Positions 8,941 through 18,072 of a DNA stretch of 64,000 nt are shown here, in pieces. The translations under genes were made by a program, and so were the position numbers. How positions within the stretch are numbered: position 1 is the first letter of the stretch; the number at the start of each line of letters is the position of its first letter. A model generated the notes under the pieces. The model worked only from the letters and a program-made list of their open reading frames with translations, was not told where the DNA came from and ran no database searches. This stretch comes from Pedobacter sp. Leaf194 (GTDB lineage Bacteria; Bacteroidota; Bacteroidia; Sphingobacteriales; Sphingobacteriaceae): the NCBI RefSeq assembly GCF_001423945.1, contig NZ_LMPU01000009.1:186416-250415 (forward strand). The letters run 5' to 3'.

Positions 8941-11900
8941 ATGTCGAAACTTTTCACTTTTAGCCGAAATCAGGGTGTGGTTATGGTTACCCTACTTTTT
9001 GTTCTGCTGCTTGGTGGGATTTATTTTTTCTTGTACATCCCAAACAACCAGAGAAATCTAGAAGAGCAGCGCTTCAGGTGTTTACAAAACGTTGAAGTAA
9101 ATATCCACGCTAAAATTGATAATTCAGTAGCCTTACTAAATAATTTACTCATAACGTGGCAAAAAAACGACTCTCAATACAATCAAAAACGGTTAGCGCA
9201 ATACATAAAAAATTATCCGCAGCAAAATTTTACCTTACTGCCCATTAAAGCTGTAGAAAAAACGGCTGGGAACGACCTTGGAGACAGCACCTGTAATATC
9301 GACCTCAATAAGAAGGAACTGATCATTTATCTGAAAAAAAACGGAAATCAAATTGGTCTTAAATATAGCATCAGTCAATTTATAGATCCGCTGTTGCCAC
9401 GCGATATCTATAATGAATATATTCTGCTAAAATCGAGTAAAATCGTTTATCAAACTTTTCCCAGTGGGATAACTAATATTACCACTGATTCTTTGAAAAC
9501 TGATAAGAGTGCATTTGCCGGCGGACAAGTGAAAAACATTGAACTAAGTGGTACACAATACAAACTTTTTTCGCAACAGCTGAGTTTAAATGCCGATTCT
9601 GTTTTGACCATTACAGGATTGCTGAAAGACCAGAATTATCAACATGAGAAAAGCAAGCTGCAGGAAAACGTAGTATTACTTTTATTAATACTTGCAATAG
9701 CAACCATACTGGCATTACCATGGATTAAGTTGTACCAAATGGGGAATAAGGACAGACTTACCGTTACTGACGGTTTGTTCTCCTTTGCAGTTTCAATGCT
9801 GCTTATGTCGATACTTTTCTTTGCCTTTTTTAAGTACAACGTTTTATTGCGACCGGGAGAAAATCTGTCCCGAAAAATTGGCATAAACCTGGCAAAGCAA
9901 CTGGAAACTGGCTTTAAAAGCGAAACGAATGCAGCTTACAAACTATTAACCAGATTAGATCAAATTAGAACCAATAACAAAAATGCTTCGGCCTTTATAA
10001 ATTTTAGTGATAAAAATATAAACTACAAATACCGGGATTCCGGGGAATTAAACTCAACAACAATCTTTGCCAATAAGATCGATTCGATCACAAAAGGAAT
10101 CAACATCAATCAGGTTTTTTGGCTCAAAAATAACGGCTCCGAAACTAATAACTGGTCGGCAGCAGCCAATATTGCGCCGCCCGGAAACTTTGCAAACCGC
10201 AGTTACTTTACAAATCTTCAAAATAAAAGCGCATATTTTCTGCCACCGCCAAACAAACAGCCTTACTATTTAGATCAGGTAATATCGTGGACAACCGGTC
10301 AGTTTACCTCCGTTATTTCAAAACCTTCAGTTAATAAAGGCACTCCGGTGGCCGCAATGTCTTTCAACTTTAAGTGCTTAAACAAATCAATACTTCCTTC
10401 GGGGTTTCTCTTCGCAATTATAAACAGCGATGGAAAAGTATTGTATCATTCAAATGCATCAAAAAACTTAAATGAGAATTTGTTAAATGAGTTTTCAGAG
10501 AAAGAAAGACTGAAAACAGCCATTTTAACCCACGGGAACGGATTTTTCTATACTCAGTATTTGGGCAAAGAATATTACGCCACCGTAAAATCAATCGATA
10601 ATTTACCTTTTCAAATCATTGTTCTCGAAGATAAGGATTACAAAAACATTAGAGATATAAATGTATTCAGCTTTAGCTTCGTGATGCTGTTTGGCTTCTT
10701 TTTGTTACTCATTTTACAAATTCTTGTCGTTTTTGGCTTCTCTCAGAAAACAACATTCTTTAAAAAACATTATTTTGATATTTCATGGATTGGCCCGAAC
10801 AAAAACTTTGCGCATCAATACAATCTTGCAATCGTTTATAATCTAATTAATATAGTTCTGCTTATAATTTTTTACCAGTTCACCAGTTTTCTTCAATTTT
10901 TGTTTATCCTTTTTATTTCGTCAACCTCGGTAACCTTATTTTTAAATTATAACTACTCAAAAAGTTATTTTAAAACAACAACAGAAAAGTTTAAGCTCAA
11001 AAGGAATTCCAATATAGCGCTCATTATTGTAATAGTACTGATAAACCTGGCCGCCATAGTTACCATAGAGCCAATCAAGTTTTTTGCTTTTGAGGCTATT
11101 TTATTACTCACCGTTATGGTTTTCCTTAAGGTTTCTGAACAGGCATTTAAGTGGGGAAATCACCTTTCGTCATTCTTTAATAAAAACTGGAACTTCAGCA
11201 ATAGTTATTCGCTAATGATTTTCACCAGGCTCATCATAACAAGTGGTTTGCCCGTAATGCTGTTCTTTACCGCATCTTATAATTACGAACTTAAGATGAC
11301 TACGCGTTACCGCCATTTGCAATTTGCGAAAGAATTGCTTGATAAGTACCCCGCACTTAACAAGAAAATGAAATTTAACGATGTTTATATAGACAGCGTT
11401 TGGATTAGAAGTTTTAAGGAAACGAAGAACATGCCTGTAATAAAGGTGTCGAATGAGGAGAAACATACGGCAACTTTGTTTAAATACCTTACCAATTACA
11501 CAACCAAGCAATTACCCGATATCGACCAAAACAACCCAGATAGTTCCGAAAATTTCATGTTCTTTTCACCGCTTTTCGAACCTGGAAAAACAGAAAGCTA
11601 TCATAAACTGCCTAACGGGAAATACATCCAGCTTAGCTCTTTGAGGATACAATATATTGCCCCAACAACATACAACAGCGACAAATGGTATTTAGGTATT
11701 ATTTATTGGGTGCTGTTTTTTTCTGCACTACTGGCTTTCGGGGTCGTTCTTCATGGCATCTTCAGGAAGCTTTTTGCATTAAATCTTCCGCTTACCAAAG
11801 GTTGGCAGGAAATTGATGAGCTCCTGTTAACCAATAATGAGCTTAACTCACTACTTTTCGTAATTGGCTCGCCAGGCTCCGGAAAACTATCGAAATTTAA

Positions 11901-12963
11901 AAAACTCATCGAAGCGAAAAGAATAACCGGGAAAGATGATGTGGTGCTCGTTCTTGATGAAGCGAACCCAGCAAAAAGTAATGTTTTTATTGCGGATTTG
12001 ATTTTAATACCTGAAAATGTCGATGAAGCAAAAAGTGACCCACATTGGCTGGAGATGCAAGATTTGGCACTGAATAAAGATTATGTGCTGGTTATTGTTA
12101 ACCATTTTGAGTACGACATAAAAAACCCAGCAACAAATGCCGCGAAACTCAATTTTATGGAAGCCTTGTTGCAGCGAAATAAAAGTAAAATTGTAATCGT
12201 TTCAACGGTGCATCCGGTTAATTTTTTAGATTCTTTAAATCAGCAGGATCTGTTTAGAGAAGAGGATAACCGCCATCCCGAACACGATTTAGAACGGTGG
12301 CATGTGCTGCTTGGGCATTTCAGAATTGTTATAGAAAAATTAGAAACCGGCCAGATAGAAGTTGATGCTGATGCGCCTCTGTGGAAAAAAATACTTATGA
12401 TGGAAACACAGAGTGGACATTTTTTGGAAAAAATGCAGAAACCTGTTGTTAGTAGAATGGAAAATCTGGCTGAAGAAGAATCGTTGCAGATTGATGGAGA
12501 TGCTCTGGCGTTTAAAATGCAAATCACATCGCATTATTTCTACATGTATTTATGGCAATCTTTAACCAAAGAAGAGAAATTTTTACTCTATGATTTAGCT
12601 GAAGATGGCCTTGTAAACCCGTACGACGATTATAACCTTACTTTATTGATAAGCAAAGGTATCATCACCAAAGATGATGGTGTTCTTCGGCTTTTCAATA
12701 AAGGCTTCCGGAATTTTATACTTACAGCTATTGGCAATTCTGAAGCGATAAAAATCAGAAACCAGATAAAAGATAATGGTAACTGGAAAAACCTGAAAAC
12801 GCCACTTATGATTTTGATCGTCGCCATTTTAGCCTTCCTATTTACCTCTCAGCAAGAAGCATATTCGACTGTAATTAAATATTTAACCATTTTGTCGGTC
12901 GGCGTGCCGGCAATACTCAAGTTTTTTTCCATGTTTACTGCAGAAAAAGCCGAAAAAAGCTAA
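8941..12963 (+). CDS. Polytopic membrane sensor with Cache-like region, degenerate P-loop ATPase and winged-helix segment
   Basis: 1340 residues from ATG 8941; an upstream GTG at 8905 overlaps the patatin gene and is less likely. Order: membrane helix at about 11-33; extracytoplasmic region; helices near 243-265 and 278-300; a second extracytoplasmic region (about 300-575) with a Cache-like pattern (ANRSYF, then GFLFAIINSDGKVLYHS); helices between about 578 and 780; a short outside loop; a helix near 917-940; a cytoplasmic P-loop (GSPGSGK at 976-982, followed by Leu where Ser/Thr is usual); a Walker B-like strand ending in Asn-His-Phe-Glu; a sensor-1-like IVIVSTVHP; a winged-helix-like stretch (about 1190-1280); two C-terminal helices. 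Best read as a signal-sensing ATPase, possibly STAND-like. Last gene of the operon. Confidence 0.8.
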   Translation: MSKLFTFSRNQGVVMVTLLFVLLLGGIYFFLYIPNNQRNLEEQRFRCLQNVEVNIHAKIDNSVALLNNLLITWQKNDSQYNQKRLAQYIKNYPQQNFTLLPIKAVEKTAGNDLGDSTCNIDLNKKELIIYLKKNGNQIGLKYSISQFIDPLLPRDIYNEYILLKSSKIVYQTFPSGITNITTDSLKTDKSAFAGGQVKNIELSGTQYKLFSQQLSLNADSVLTITGLLKDQNYQHEKSKLQENVVLLLLILAIATILALPWIKLYQMGNKDRLTVTDGLFSFAVSMLLMSILFFAFFKYNVLLRPGENLSRKIGINLAKQLETGFKSETNAAYKLLTRLDQIRTNNKNASAFINFSDKNINYKYRDSGELNSTTIFANKIDSITKGININQVFWLKNNGSETNNWSAAANIAPPGNFANRSYFTNLQNKSAYFLPPPNKQPYYLDQVISWTTGQFTSVISKPSVNKGTPVAAMSFNFKCLNKSILPSGFLFAIINSDGKVLYHSNASKNLNENLLNEFSEKERLKTAILTHGNGFFYTQYLGKEYYATVKSIDNLPFQIIVLEDKDYKNIRDINVFSFSFVMLFGFFLLLILQILVVFGFSQKTTFFKKHYFDISWIGPNKNFAHQYNLAIVYNLINIVLLIIFYQFTSFLQFLFILFISSTSVTLFLNYNYSKSYFKTTTEKFKLKRNSNIALIIVIVLINLAAIVTIEPIKFFAFEAILLLTVMVFLKVSEQAFKWGNHLSSFFNKNWNFSNSYSLMIFTRLIITSGLPVMLFFTASYNYELKMTTRYRHLQFAKELLDKYPALNKKMKFNDVYIDSVWIRSFKETKNMPVIKVSNEEKHTATLFKYLTNYTTKQLPDIDQNNPDSSENFMFFSPLFEPGKTESYHKLPNGKYIQLSSLRIQYIAPTTYNSDKWYLGIIYWVLFFSALLAFGVVLHGIFRKLFALNLPLTKGWQEIDELLLTNNELNSLLFVIGSPGSGKLSKFKKLIEAKRITGKDDVVLVLDEANPAKSNVFIADLILIPENVDEAKSDPHWLEMQDLALNKDYVLVIVNHFEYDIKNPATNAAKLNFMEALLQRNKSKIVIVSTVHPVNFLDSLNQQDLFREEDNRHPEHDLERWHVLLGHFRIVIEKLETGQIEVDADAPLWKKILMMETQSGHFLEKMQKPVVSRMENLAEEESLQIDGDALAFKMQITSHYFYMYLWQSLTKEEKFLLYDLAEDGLVNPYDDYNLTLLISKGIITKDDGVLRLFNKGFRNFILTAIGNSEAIKIRNQIKDNGNWKNLKTPLMILIVAILAFLFTSQQEAYSTVIKYLTILSVGVPAILKFFSMFTAEKAEKS

Positions 12964-12982
12964 ACCAGATTTCTAGCTTTTT
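12954..12982 (+). terminator. Terminator of the patatin/sensor operon
   Basis: A perfect 9-bp stem AAAAAGCTA / TAGCTTTTT (12954-12962 and 12974-12982) with an 11-base loop overlaps the stop codon. The T-rich 3' arm supplies the tract. It closes the five-gene operon. Confidence 0.55.
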
Positions 12983-13092
12983 GCAGCTTTAAAACTAATA
13001 GCGTTTGCAAAACCTTCTATGAGCTTTTTTATTGTTGTGCAGAAATATAAAAAAACCAATTTATTGAGGATATTTGCCTCAAAATATAGCAG

Positions 13093-13728
13093 ATGCAAAA
13101 CATTAAAAACATCATTTTCGATTACGGCAACGTAATTTTCGATATTGATTTTAGAATAGCTCAGGATTCATTTAAAAAATTAGGCATTACCAATATTGAA
13201 AATTTCTTTGCACACAAAGCACATAATCAGCTGTTTGATGATTTTGAAACGGGAGCCATTTCGCCTGCCGAATTTAGAGCCGGGATTAGGGATGCGGCCA
13301 AAAAACCTGAACTTACAGACGCTGAGATTGATGAAGCGTGGAACAGCTTATTAATTGGAACAATTCAGGAAAACCATGATTTACTCTTGAAGGTTAAAGA
13401 AAAATACCGCACATTTCTTTTGAGTAACAATAACGAAATTCACTATGATTGGATTATTAATTACCTGAAAACAACATTTAAAATTAACAACTACGATGAC
13501 TATTTTGAGAAAGCCTATTTTTCTCAGCAAATGAAGTTACGTAAACCCAACACTAATATTTTTGAACAGGTTTTGAAGGAAAATAACCTCAATCCTGCCG
13601 AAACTTTATTTATTGATGATAGTCCGCAGCATATTGCAGGTGCTGAAAAAGTTGGCCTTAACACGCTGTTAATGACTGAAAAGCCAGCAAACCTTGAAAC
13701 TGTGTTAAAAGCAAATGGAATTTTATAA
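13093..13728 (+). CDS. HAD-family phosphatase, YihX-like
   Basis: 211 residues, cytoplasmic. HAD motif I is FDYGNV with nucleophile Asp10 and Gly at the usual second Asp position, as in YihX-type sugar-phosphate phosphatases. Motif II is LLSNNNE, motif III is the Lys in MKLRKPN, and motif IV is FIDDSP. The family dephosphorylates small phosphorylated metabolites such as glucose-1-phosphate; the real substrate is not visible. It is followed 7 bases later by the DUF962 gene, so the two probably share a transcript. Confidence 0.88.
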   Translation: MQNIKNIIFDYGNVIFDIDFRIAQDSFKKLGITNIENFFAHKAHNQLFDDFETGAISPAEFRAGIRDAAKKPELTDAEIDEAWNSLLIGTIQENHDLLLKVKEKYRTFLLSNNNEIHYDWIINYLKTTFKINNYDDYFEKAYFSQQMKLRKPNTNIFEQVLKENNLNPAETLFIDDSPQHIAGAEKVGLNTLLMTEKPANLETVLKANGIL

Positions 13729-13735
13729 TTAAATT

Positions 13736-14056
13736 ATGGCAGAAAAAAAATTTAAATCGCTGCAGGAATTTTACCCCTTTTATTTAAGCGAACACACCAA
13801 CACTACTTCGAGAATTTTGCACTTTATTGGAACTGGTTTGGTTGCCCTGGCTTTTGTTACCGGCTTTTTATTTCACGATTGGCGTTTTTTCTTAGCGATG
13901 CCTGTTTTAGGTTATGGCTTTGCCTGGGTTGGCCATTTCTTTTTTGAGAAAAATAAACCTGCCACTTTTCAATATCCTGGTTATAGCCTTGCCAGCGATT
14001 TTCTTCTATTCTACGATTTACTAACCGGGAAACAAGCCTTTGTGGTAAGAAAGTAA
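13736..14056 (+). CDS. DUF962 / Mpo1-like membrane protein
   Basis: 106 residues with two to three membrane helices. The signature pattern of the family is clear: EHTNTTSRILHFIGT near residue 18 and GYGFAWVGHFFFEKNKPAT near 60, giving the conserved His residues. The yeast member Mpo1 is an Fe-dependent dioxygenase for 2-hydroxy fatty acids, and the bacterial members are not well characterised. Length is normal for the family. Probably co-transcribed with the HAD gene just upstream. Confidence 0.88.
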   Translation: MAEKKFKSLQEFYPFYLSEHTNTTSRILHFIGTGLVALAFVTGFLFHDWRFFLAMPVLGYGFAWVGHFFFEKNKPATFQYPGYSLASDFLLFYDLLTGKQAFVVRK

Positions 14057-14081
14057 TGTTGCCGTAGTGTTGTGGGTAATG

Positions 14082-14400
14082 CTTTTTATATATTTTTGCC
14101 ACAGAAACACAGAAGGCACGGAAAACATTTTCCACAATACTTTGAGCAAATCCTCTTTGGTTACGGTGCTTCGTGAGTGGGAATTTGCTATGCCCCTCTT
14201 TTATAAATTTTTGCCACAGAAACACAGAAGGCACGGAAACATCTTCCACAATAGGTTGAACAAACCTTCTTTGGTTACGGTTCTTCGTTAGTGGGGATTT
14301 GCAAAGCCCGTTTTATATATTTTTGCCACAGAAACACAGGAGGCACGGAAAATACAGTATGATAGCCTAATAAAAGACTTCTCTAGTCGGGATTTGCAAT
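14082..14400. repeat. Degenerate tandem repeat, about 112-115 bp unit, nearly three copies
   Basis: The segment GCCACAGAAACACAG followed by AGGCACGGAA recurs at 14098, 14213 and 14325, with spacing 115 and 112. The flanks also repeat: CTCTTTGGTTACGG then CTTCG, a GGGATTTGC-like string, then a TTTTATA tract. The third unit is shortened and ends at GGGATTTGCAA near 14400. Open frames across it in both directions follow the repeat and have no recognisable protein features. It is intergenic, between DUF962 and the convergent proline dehydrogenase gene. Confidence 0.8.
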
Positions 14401-14430
14401 GTCAACTTTAGCACCGAACAGCGTGTTTAA

Positions 14431-14486
14431 ACCCGATTGCAGCGATATCCGCCAGTTTTTCACTGGCGATTTAGCGTAAAGCGGGA
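14431..14486. repeat. Palindromic intergenic element
   Basis: A perfect 7-bp hairpin CGCCAGT-TTTTC-ACTGGCG (14450-14468) lies between CCCG (14432-14435) and CGGG (14482-14485), which also pair. GATTGCAGCG and GATTTAGCG form a direct repeat around the hairpin. The layout resembles short intergenic repeats I recall from Pedobacter-like genomes, but copy number cannot be judged from one window. The remaining bases of the 14057-14566 gap show nothing else. Confidence 0.45.
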
Positions 14487-14566
14487 CTGTATGATCCGAA
14501 GTGTTATGGAGCGCTCATTTCCAAAAAACTCAATCAATTAAACAACAAGCAACCCCGAAAAGCAAG

Positions 14567-15754
14567 TTAAAGCTTTCTTCGTTTCAGTTCCCTTTCAATT
14601 AAGCCAAGCTCTCTCCCGGTTTGCCCGGCAACTGATGTGTTTTCTTGTGCTCGCCTGAACAAATAGGGCATAACCGCCTTAATCGGGCCATAGGGAACAT
14701 ATTTTGCCACATTATAGCCTGCATCTGCAAGGTTAAAACTTAAATTATCGCTCATCCCTAAAAGCTGCGCAAAATACACGTGAGGATGATTGTGAGGTAT
14801 TTTTTTCTCGTCTAAAAGATAAGTTAACAAGCGGCTGCTATCTTCATTATGGGTTCCGCAAACGATCGCGATTTCCTCAATATGGTCAACACAGTAACGC
14901 AGCGATTCGTTATAATCCCGATCCGATGATGCTTTATCTGGCTGAATTGGCGACGGATAGCCCATTTCGGCAGCACGTTTACGTTCCTTTTCCATGTAAG
15001 CACCACGAACCATTTTTACCCCCAAAATAAAGCCGGCGGCTTTAGCAATTAAATGGTCTGCTTTCATATCGGCCAGTTTATCATGCCGATACATTTGATA
15101 GGTGTTGTAAACGATAATGCGCTCTTTGTTAAACTTCCGCATCATATCCAAAGCCAAATCGTCAATCGTATCCTGAATCCAGGTTTCTTCGGCATCAATC
15201 ATTACCGGAACGCCTTTATCAAACGCCGTGCGGCATATCATCTCACAACGCAACCTTACCTTTTCAAACTCCGTCTGCTCTGCCGGACTCAACGTTTTTT
15301 TCGCATCTAACCGTTCCAGTAACCCAAAACGGCCAATCCCTGTAATTTTAAAAACGGTAATGGGTATGTTCAAATCTCCGTCAGCACGAAGTATGGTGCG
15401 GATAATTTCCTGGCAAGTGTTATGAAATACAATCTCCTCTTCCTCGCCTTCAACCGAATAATCCAAAATGGTTCCAACACCGCCTTTTGCAAGTTGTGCA
15501 ATTGCCTTATCGCACTCGGCAATGGTTTCACCACCACAAAACTGCTGGAAGATAGTGGCTTTAATAGCGCCTTGAACTGGCAAGCCAATGTTTAGAAAAA
15601 AATTCGTTATCGGCGGACCAACCTTTGTTAAAAAGTTGCTGCCGATCATTTTAAACAGCCAAAACGCCTTTTTTAATTCAGCATTTGTTTTTTGACGAAA
15701 AGCAACTTCGGTGTTATCGAAATTGGGTTGTTTAGCAGGTAATGAATCAATCAT
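14567..15754 (-). CDS. Proline dehydrogenase
   Basis: 395 residues. FAD-dependent oxidation of proline to pyrroline-5-carboxylate, a peripheral inner-membrane activity feeding electrons to quinone. The PutA-type barrel motifs are present: VPVMIDAEETWIQ, LGVKMVRGAYMEKER, IVCGTHNEDS, FAQLLGMSDN, and the active-site Arg pair in MPYLFRRAQENTS. It is a stand-alone (monofunctional) enzyme of the usual Bacteroidetes length; the P5C dehydrogenase is not in the window. Confidence 0.93.
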   Translation of the reverse strand: MIDSLPAKQPNFDNTEVAFRQKTNAELKKAFWLFKMIGSNFLTKVGPPITNFFLNIGLPVQGAIKATIFQQFCGGETIAECDKAIAQLAKGGVGTILDYSVEGEEEEIVFHNTCQEIIRTILRADGDLNIPITVFKITGIGRFGLLERLDAKKTLSPAEQTEFEKVRLRCEMICRTAFDKGVPVMIDAEETWIQDTIDDLALDMMRKFNKERIIVYNTYQMYRHDKLADMKADHLIAKAAGFILGVKMVRGAYMEKERKRAAEMGYPSPIQPDKASSDRDYNESLRYCVDHIEEIAIVCGTHNEDSSRLLTYLLDEKKIPHNHPHVYFAQLLGMSDNLSFNLADAGYNVAKYVPYGPIKAVMPYLFRRAQENTSVAGQTGRELGLIERELKRRKL

Positions 15755-15780
15755 TTGATGTTTAATAAGTCAGATGGATG

Positions 15781-15788
15781 CAAAATTA
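15781..15788 (-). promoter_or_regulatory. Putative -7 box for proline dehydrogenase
   Basis: On the minus strand this reads TAATTTTG, matching TAnnTTTG, 26 bases before the ATG at 15754. No clear -33 TTG is seen at the expected distance. Confidence 0.4.
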
Positions 15789-15831
15789 TAAAAACCATCC
15801 ATTCTACGAACGTAAAACCTCTAAATAATCG

Positions 15832-15839
15832 TATTTTTG
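15832..15839 (+). promoter_or_regulatory. Putative -7 box, S4 protein/aroB unit
   Basis: TATTTTTG matches the Bacteroidetes -7 consensus and ends 7 bases before the ATG at 15847. If used, the transcript would be leaderless or nearly so. There is no good -33 match. Confidence 0.35.
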
Positions 15840-15846
15840 CAGCAAA

Positions 15847-16053
15847 ATGATACAATTCAAATTAGAAGGCGAATTTATTCCGCTGATCCAATTGTTAAAA
15901 GCCACTGGGCTGGTGGGTACTGGTGGAGATGCGCAGGCTGTTGTAATGGATGGCCTCGTTAAATGCAACGGAGAAGTTGAATTCCGCAAACGCTATAAAG
16001 TTAGAGTGGGCGATATCATCACGTTTGAACAAGATAAAATCGAAGTAATATAA
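15847..16053 (+). CDS. S4-like RNA-binding protein, YbcJ type
   Basis: 68 residues forming little more than an S4 RNA-binding fold: LIQLLKATGLVGTGGDAQAV then VKCNGEVEFRKRYKVRVGD. YbcJ-type proteins bind RNA, probably ribosomal, but their target is not known. Its stop codon overlaps the aroB start by one base (TAATG), so the two are translationally coupled. Confidence 0.8.
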   Translation: MIQFKLEGEFIPLIQLLKATGLVGTGGDAQAVVMDGLVKCNGEVEFRKRYKVRVGDIITFEQDKIEVI

Positions 16054-17111
16054 TGCAGACTTTAACCAGTGCAGGCCATTCGCTTTATTTCGAAAGCAAC
16101 TTAGAAGCCTTAAAATCCCTTTTAGAAAGCAATAAATACAGCAAGGTTTTCATCCTTGCTGATGAGCACACCAGCGAAATCTGCTTACCAGTTCTTCAAT
16201 CTATGTTGGATGACTATGCTGACTTTGATTTGATAGAAACATCGGCCGGTGAGGAAAATAAAAACATCGATTTTTGTATCGGCATCTGGAAAACGCTTTT
16301 GGATTTTGAGGCCGACCGAAAAAGTTTAATGATAAATTTAGGTGGTGGTGTAATTACAGATATGGGCGGCTTTATTGCCTCTACATATAAACGCGGCATA
16401 GATTTCATCAATGTACCTACAACGCTCCTTTCGCAGGTAGATGCTTCTGTAGGTGGCAAAACTGGCATCGATATAGACAATGTTAAGAATATGGTTGGCA
16501 CTTTTACCTTGCCCCAAATGGTTTTTATCGAAACCAGATTTCTGGAAAGCCTACCCGAACGCGAACTTCTTTCAGGCTTTGCCGAAATGATTAAGCACGG
16601 CTTAATTTACGACAAAGATTATTACGAAAAGTTAAAAAGCACTCATTATTTAATGCCTTCGGCAGAAGATATTTTCCGTTCTGTGGAGATTAAAAATGAG
16701 GTTGTAACCATAGATCCACACGAAAAAAATCTACGTAAAATTTTAAATTTTGGCCATACCATTGGCCACGCTATTGAAAGTTACGCGCTGGCAAATGATG
16801 AGAAACCGCTAACCCATGGCGAAGCAATTGCCATTGGTTTTATTTGTGAAGCAACTATATCAGTTAAGTATTGCGGTTTAACAAAAGACGAGCATAAAGA
16901 TATTTGCGATTACCTGATATCGATATATCCAAAATATGAGATTAAAAGGGAAAGCTTCGATGCGCTGTTGGAGTTAATGAAAAGCGATAAGAAGAATGAA
17001 GACGGAAATATTCTGTTTTCTCTGCTGGAAAATATAGGAAAATGCACGTTTAACTGCCGTGTTAGCTCTGTTGATATATTACGCAGTTTAGATTATTATA
17101 ACAGTTTATAA
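16053..17111 (+). CDS. aroB: 3-dehydroquinate synthase
   Basis: 352 residues. Converts DAHP to 3-dehydroquinate, step two of the shikimate pathway, with NAD and a divalent metal. The NAD-binding and active-site block is intact: GGGVITDMGGFIAS, then YKRGIDFINVPTTLLSQVDA and SVGGKTGID. The metal ligands are Glu in SGFAEMIKHGLI and His in NFGHTIGHAIE and LTHGEAIAIG. Length is normal. Coupled to the upstream S4 gene and 2 bases from the next gene. Confidence 0.96.
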   Translation: MQTLTSAGHSLYFESNLEALKSLLESNKYSKVFILADEHTSEICLPVLQSMLDDYADFDLIETSAGEENKNIDFCIGIWKTLLDFEADRKSLMINLGGGVITDMGGFIASTYKRGIDFINVPTTLLSQVDASVGGKTGIDIDNVKNMVGTFTLPQMVFIETRFLESLPERELLSGFAEMIKHGLIYDKDYYEKLKSTHYLMPSAEDIFRSVEIKNEVVTIDPHEKNLRKILNFGHTIGHAIESYALANDEKPLTHGEAIAIGFICEATISVKYCGLTKDEHKDICDYLISIYPKYEIKRESFDALLELMKSDKKNEDGNILFSLLENIGKCTFNCRVSSVDILRSLDYYNSL

Positions 17112-17113
17112 AA

Positions 17114-18067
17114 ATGAAATTTACCGGAAGTGATATTTCTGTAGGCGGCTTGTTTGGCTTCGTAATCGTTTTAACATTGGTTGAAATGTATTTTAGCTAT
17201 GCGCATGATAAAAAATTGTATACCAAACGCGATACCTGGACCAACATTTATTTAATGATAGCAGCCGTTATTATTAATCTGGGCATGAAAACTGCTACAT
17301 TTTTCTTGCTGGAATATTGTTACCAGTTCCGTTTATTCCAAATTGCCAATGTCTGGATTTACTGGCTGGTGTTAATTCTGGCTCAGGATTTTCTCTATTG
17401 GTTTTTACATACTGTTGGGCATTACGTGCGCTTCTTTTGGGCCATGCATGTAACGCATCACTCATCCGAACACTTTAATTTAACAACAGGTTTTCGCTCT
17501 ACCGTTTTCGAACCATTATATCGTGTATTTTTCTATTTGCCGTTGGCATTTATGGGTTTTACAGCAATGGATATCCTTTTTGCATACCTTGTTACACAAA
17601 TTTATGGCAACCTTGTGCATACGCAGTATAAAATTAATTTTCCAAAATGGTACGAATATATTTTCGTAACGCCATCGCACCATCGTGTTCATCATGCCAG
17701 TAATGTACGCTATCTGGATAAAAATATGGGCATGGTTTTAATTCTCTGGGATAGATGGTTTGGTACTTTTCAAGCAGAATTGCCGGAAGACAAGATTAAA
17801 TATGGCTTAACAACCCAACCGAAAGATACCGGCCCGGTGAATATTATTTTTCATGAATTTATTTCGCTCCGTGCCGATGTTAAGAAGGCTCCAACTTTTA
17901 TGGATAAGGTTAAATACATCATCAACCCGCCCGGATGGAGCCATGATGGCAGTACTAAAATTGCAAAAATAATGCAGCAGGAGCTCCAGGAAACTGAAGC
18001 GATGGAAAAACTTAATAAGGCTAAAGATTTTATTGAAAAGCCACGAACCCTGAGTTCAACAGGATAA
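17114..18067 (+). CDS. Sterol desaturase / fatty acid hydroxylase family membrane enzyme
   Basis: 317 residues with about five membrane helices in the first 200 residues. The di-iron histidine boxes are in order: HTVGH, HVTHHSSEH and HHRVHH. These ligands are typical of the fatty acid hydroxylase superfamily, which oxidises lipids, sterols or carotenoids in the membrane. The substrate is not predictable here. It follows aroB by 2 bases, so it is probably on the same transcript despite the lack of metabolic connection. Confidence 0.9.
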   Translation: MKFTGSDISVGGLFGFVIVLTLVEMYFSYAHDKKLYTKRDTWTNIYLMIAAVIINLGMKTATFFLLEYCYQFRLFQIANVWIYWLVLILAQDFLYWFLHTVGHYVRFFWAMHVTHHSSEHFNLTTGFRSTVFEPLYRVFFYLPLAFMGFTAMDILFAYLVTQIYGNLVHTQYKINFPKWYEYIFVTPSHHRVHHASNVRYLDKNMGMVLILWDRWFGTFQAELPEDKIKYGLTTQPKDTGPVNIIFHEFISLRADVKKAPTFMDKVKYIINPPGWSHDGSTKIAKIMQQELQETEAMEKLNKAKDFIEKPRTLSSTG

Positions 18068-18072
18068 CATTT

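Noticed and set aside
4881..12982. Patatin operon as a CBASS defence system
   Set aside because: No nucleotidyltransferase (cyclase), ubiquitin-like or HORMA gene lies nearby and the partner is a Cache-type membrane ATPase.
14067..14291. Open frame across the tandem repeat
   Set aside because: Its protein is just the translated repeat, with no homology pattern, and the opposite frame at 13857-14249 is equally open.
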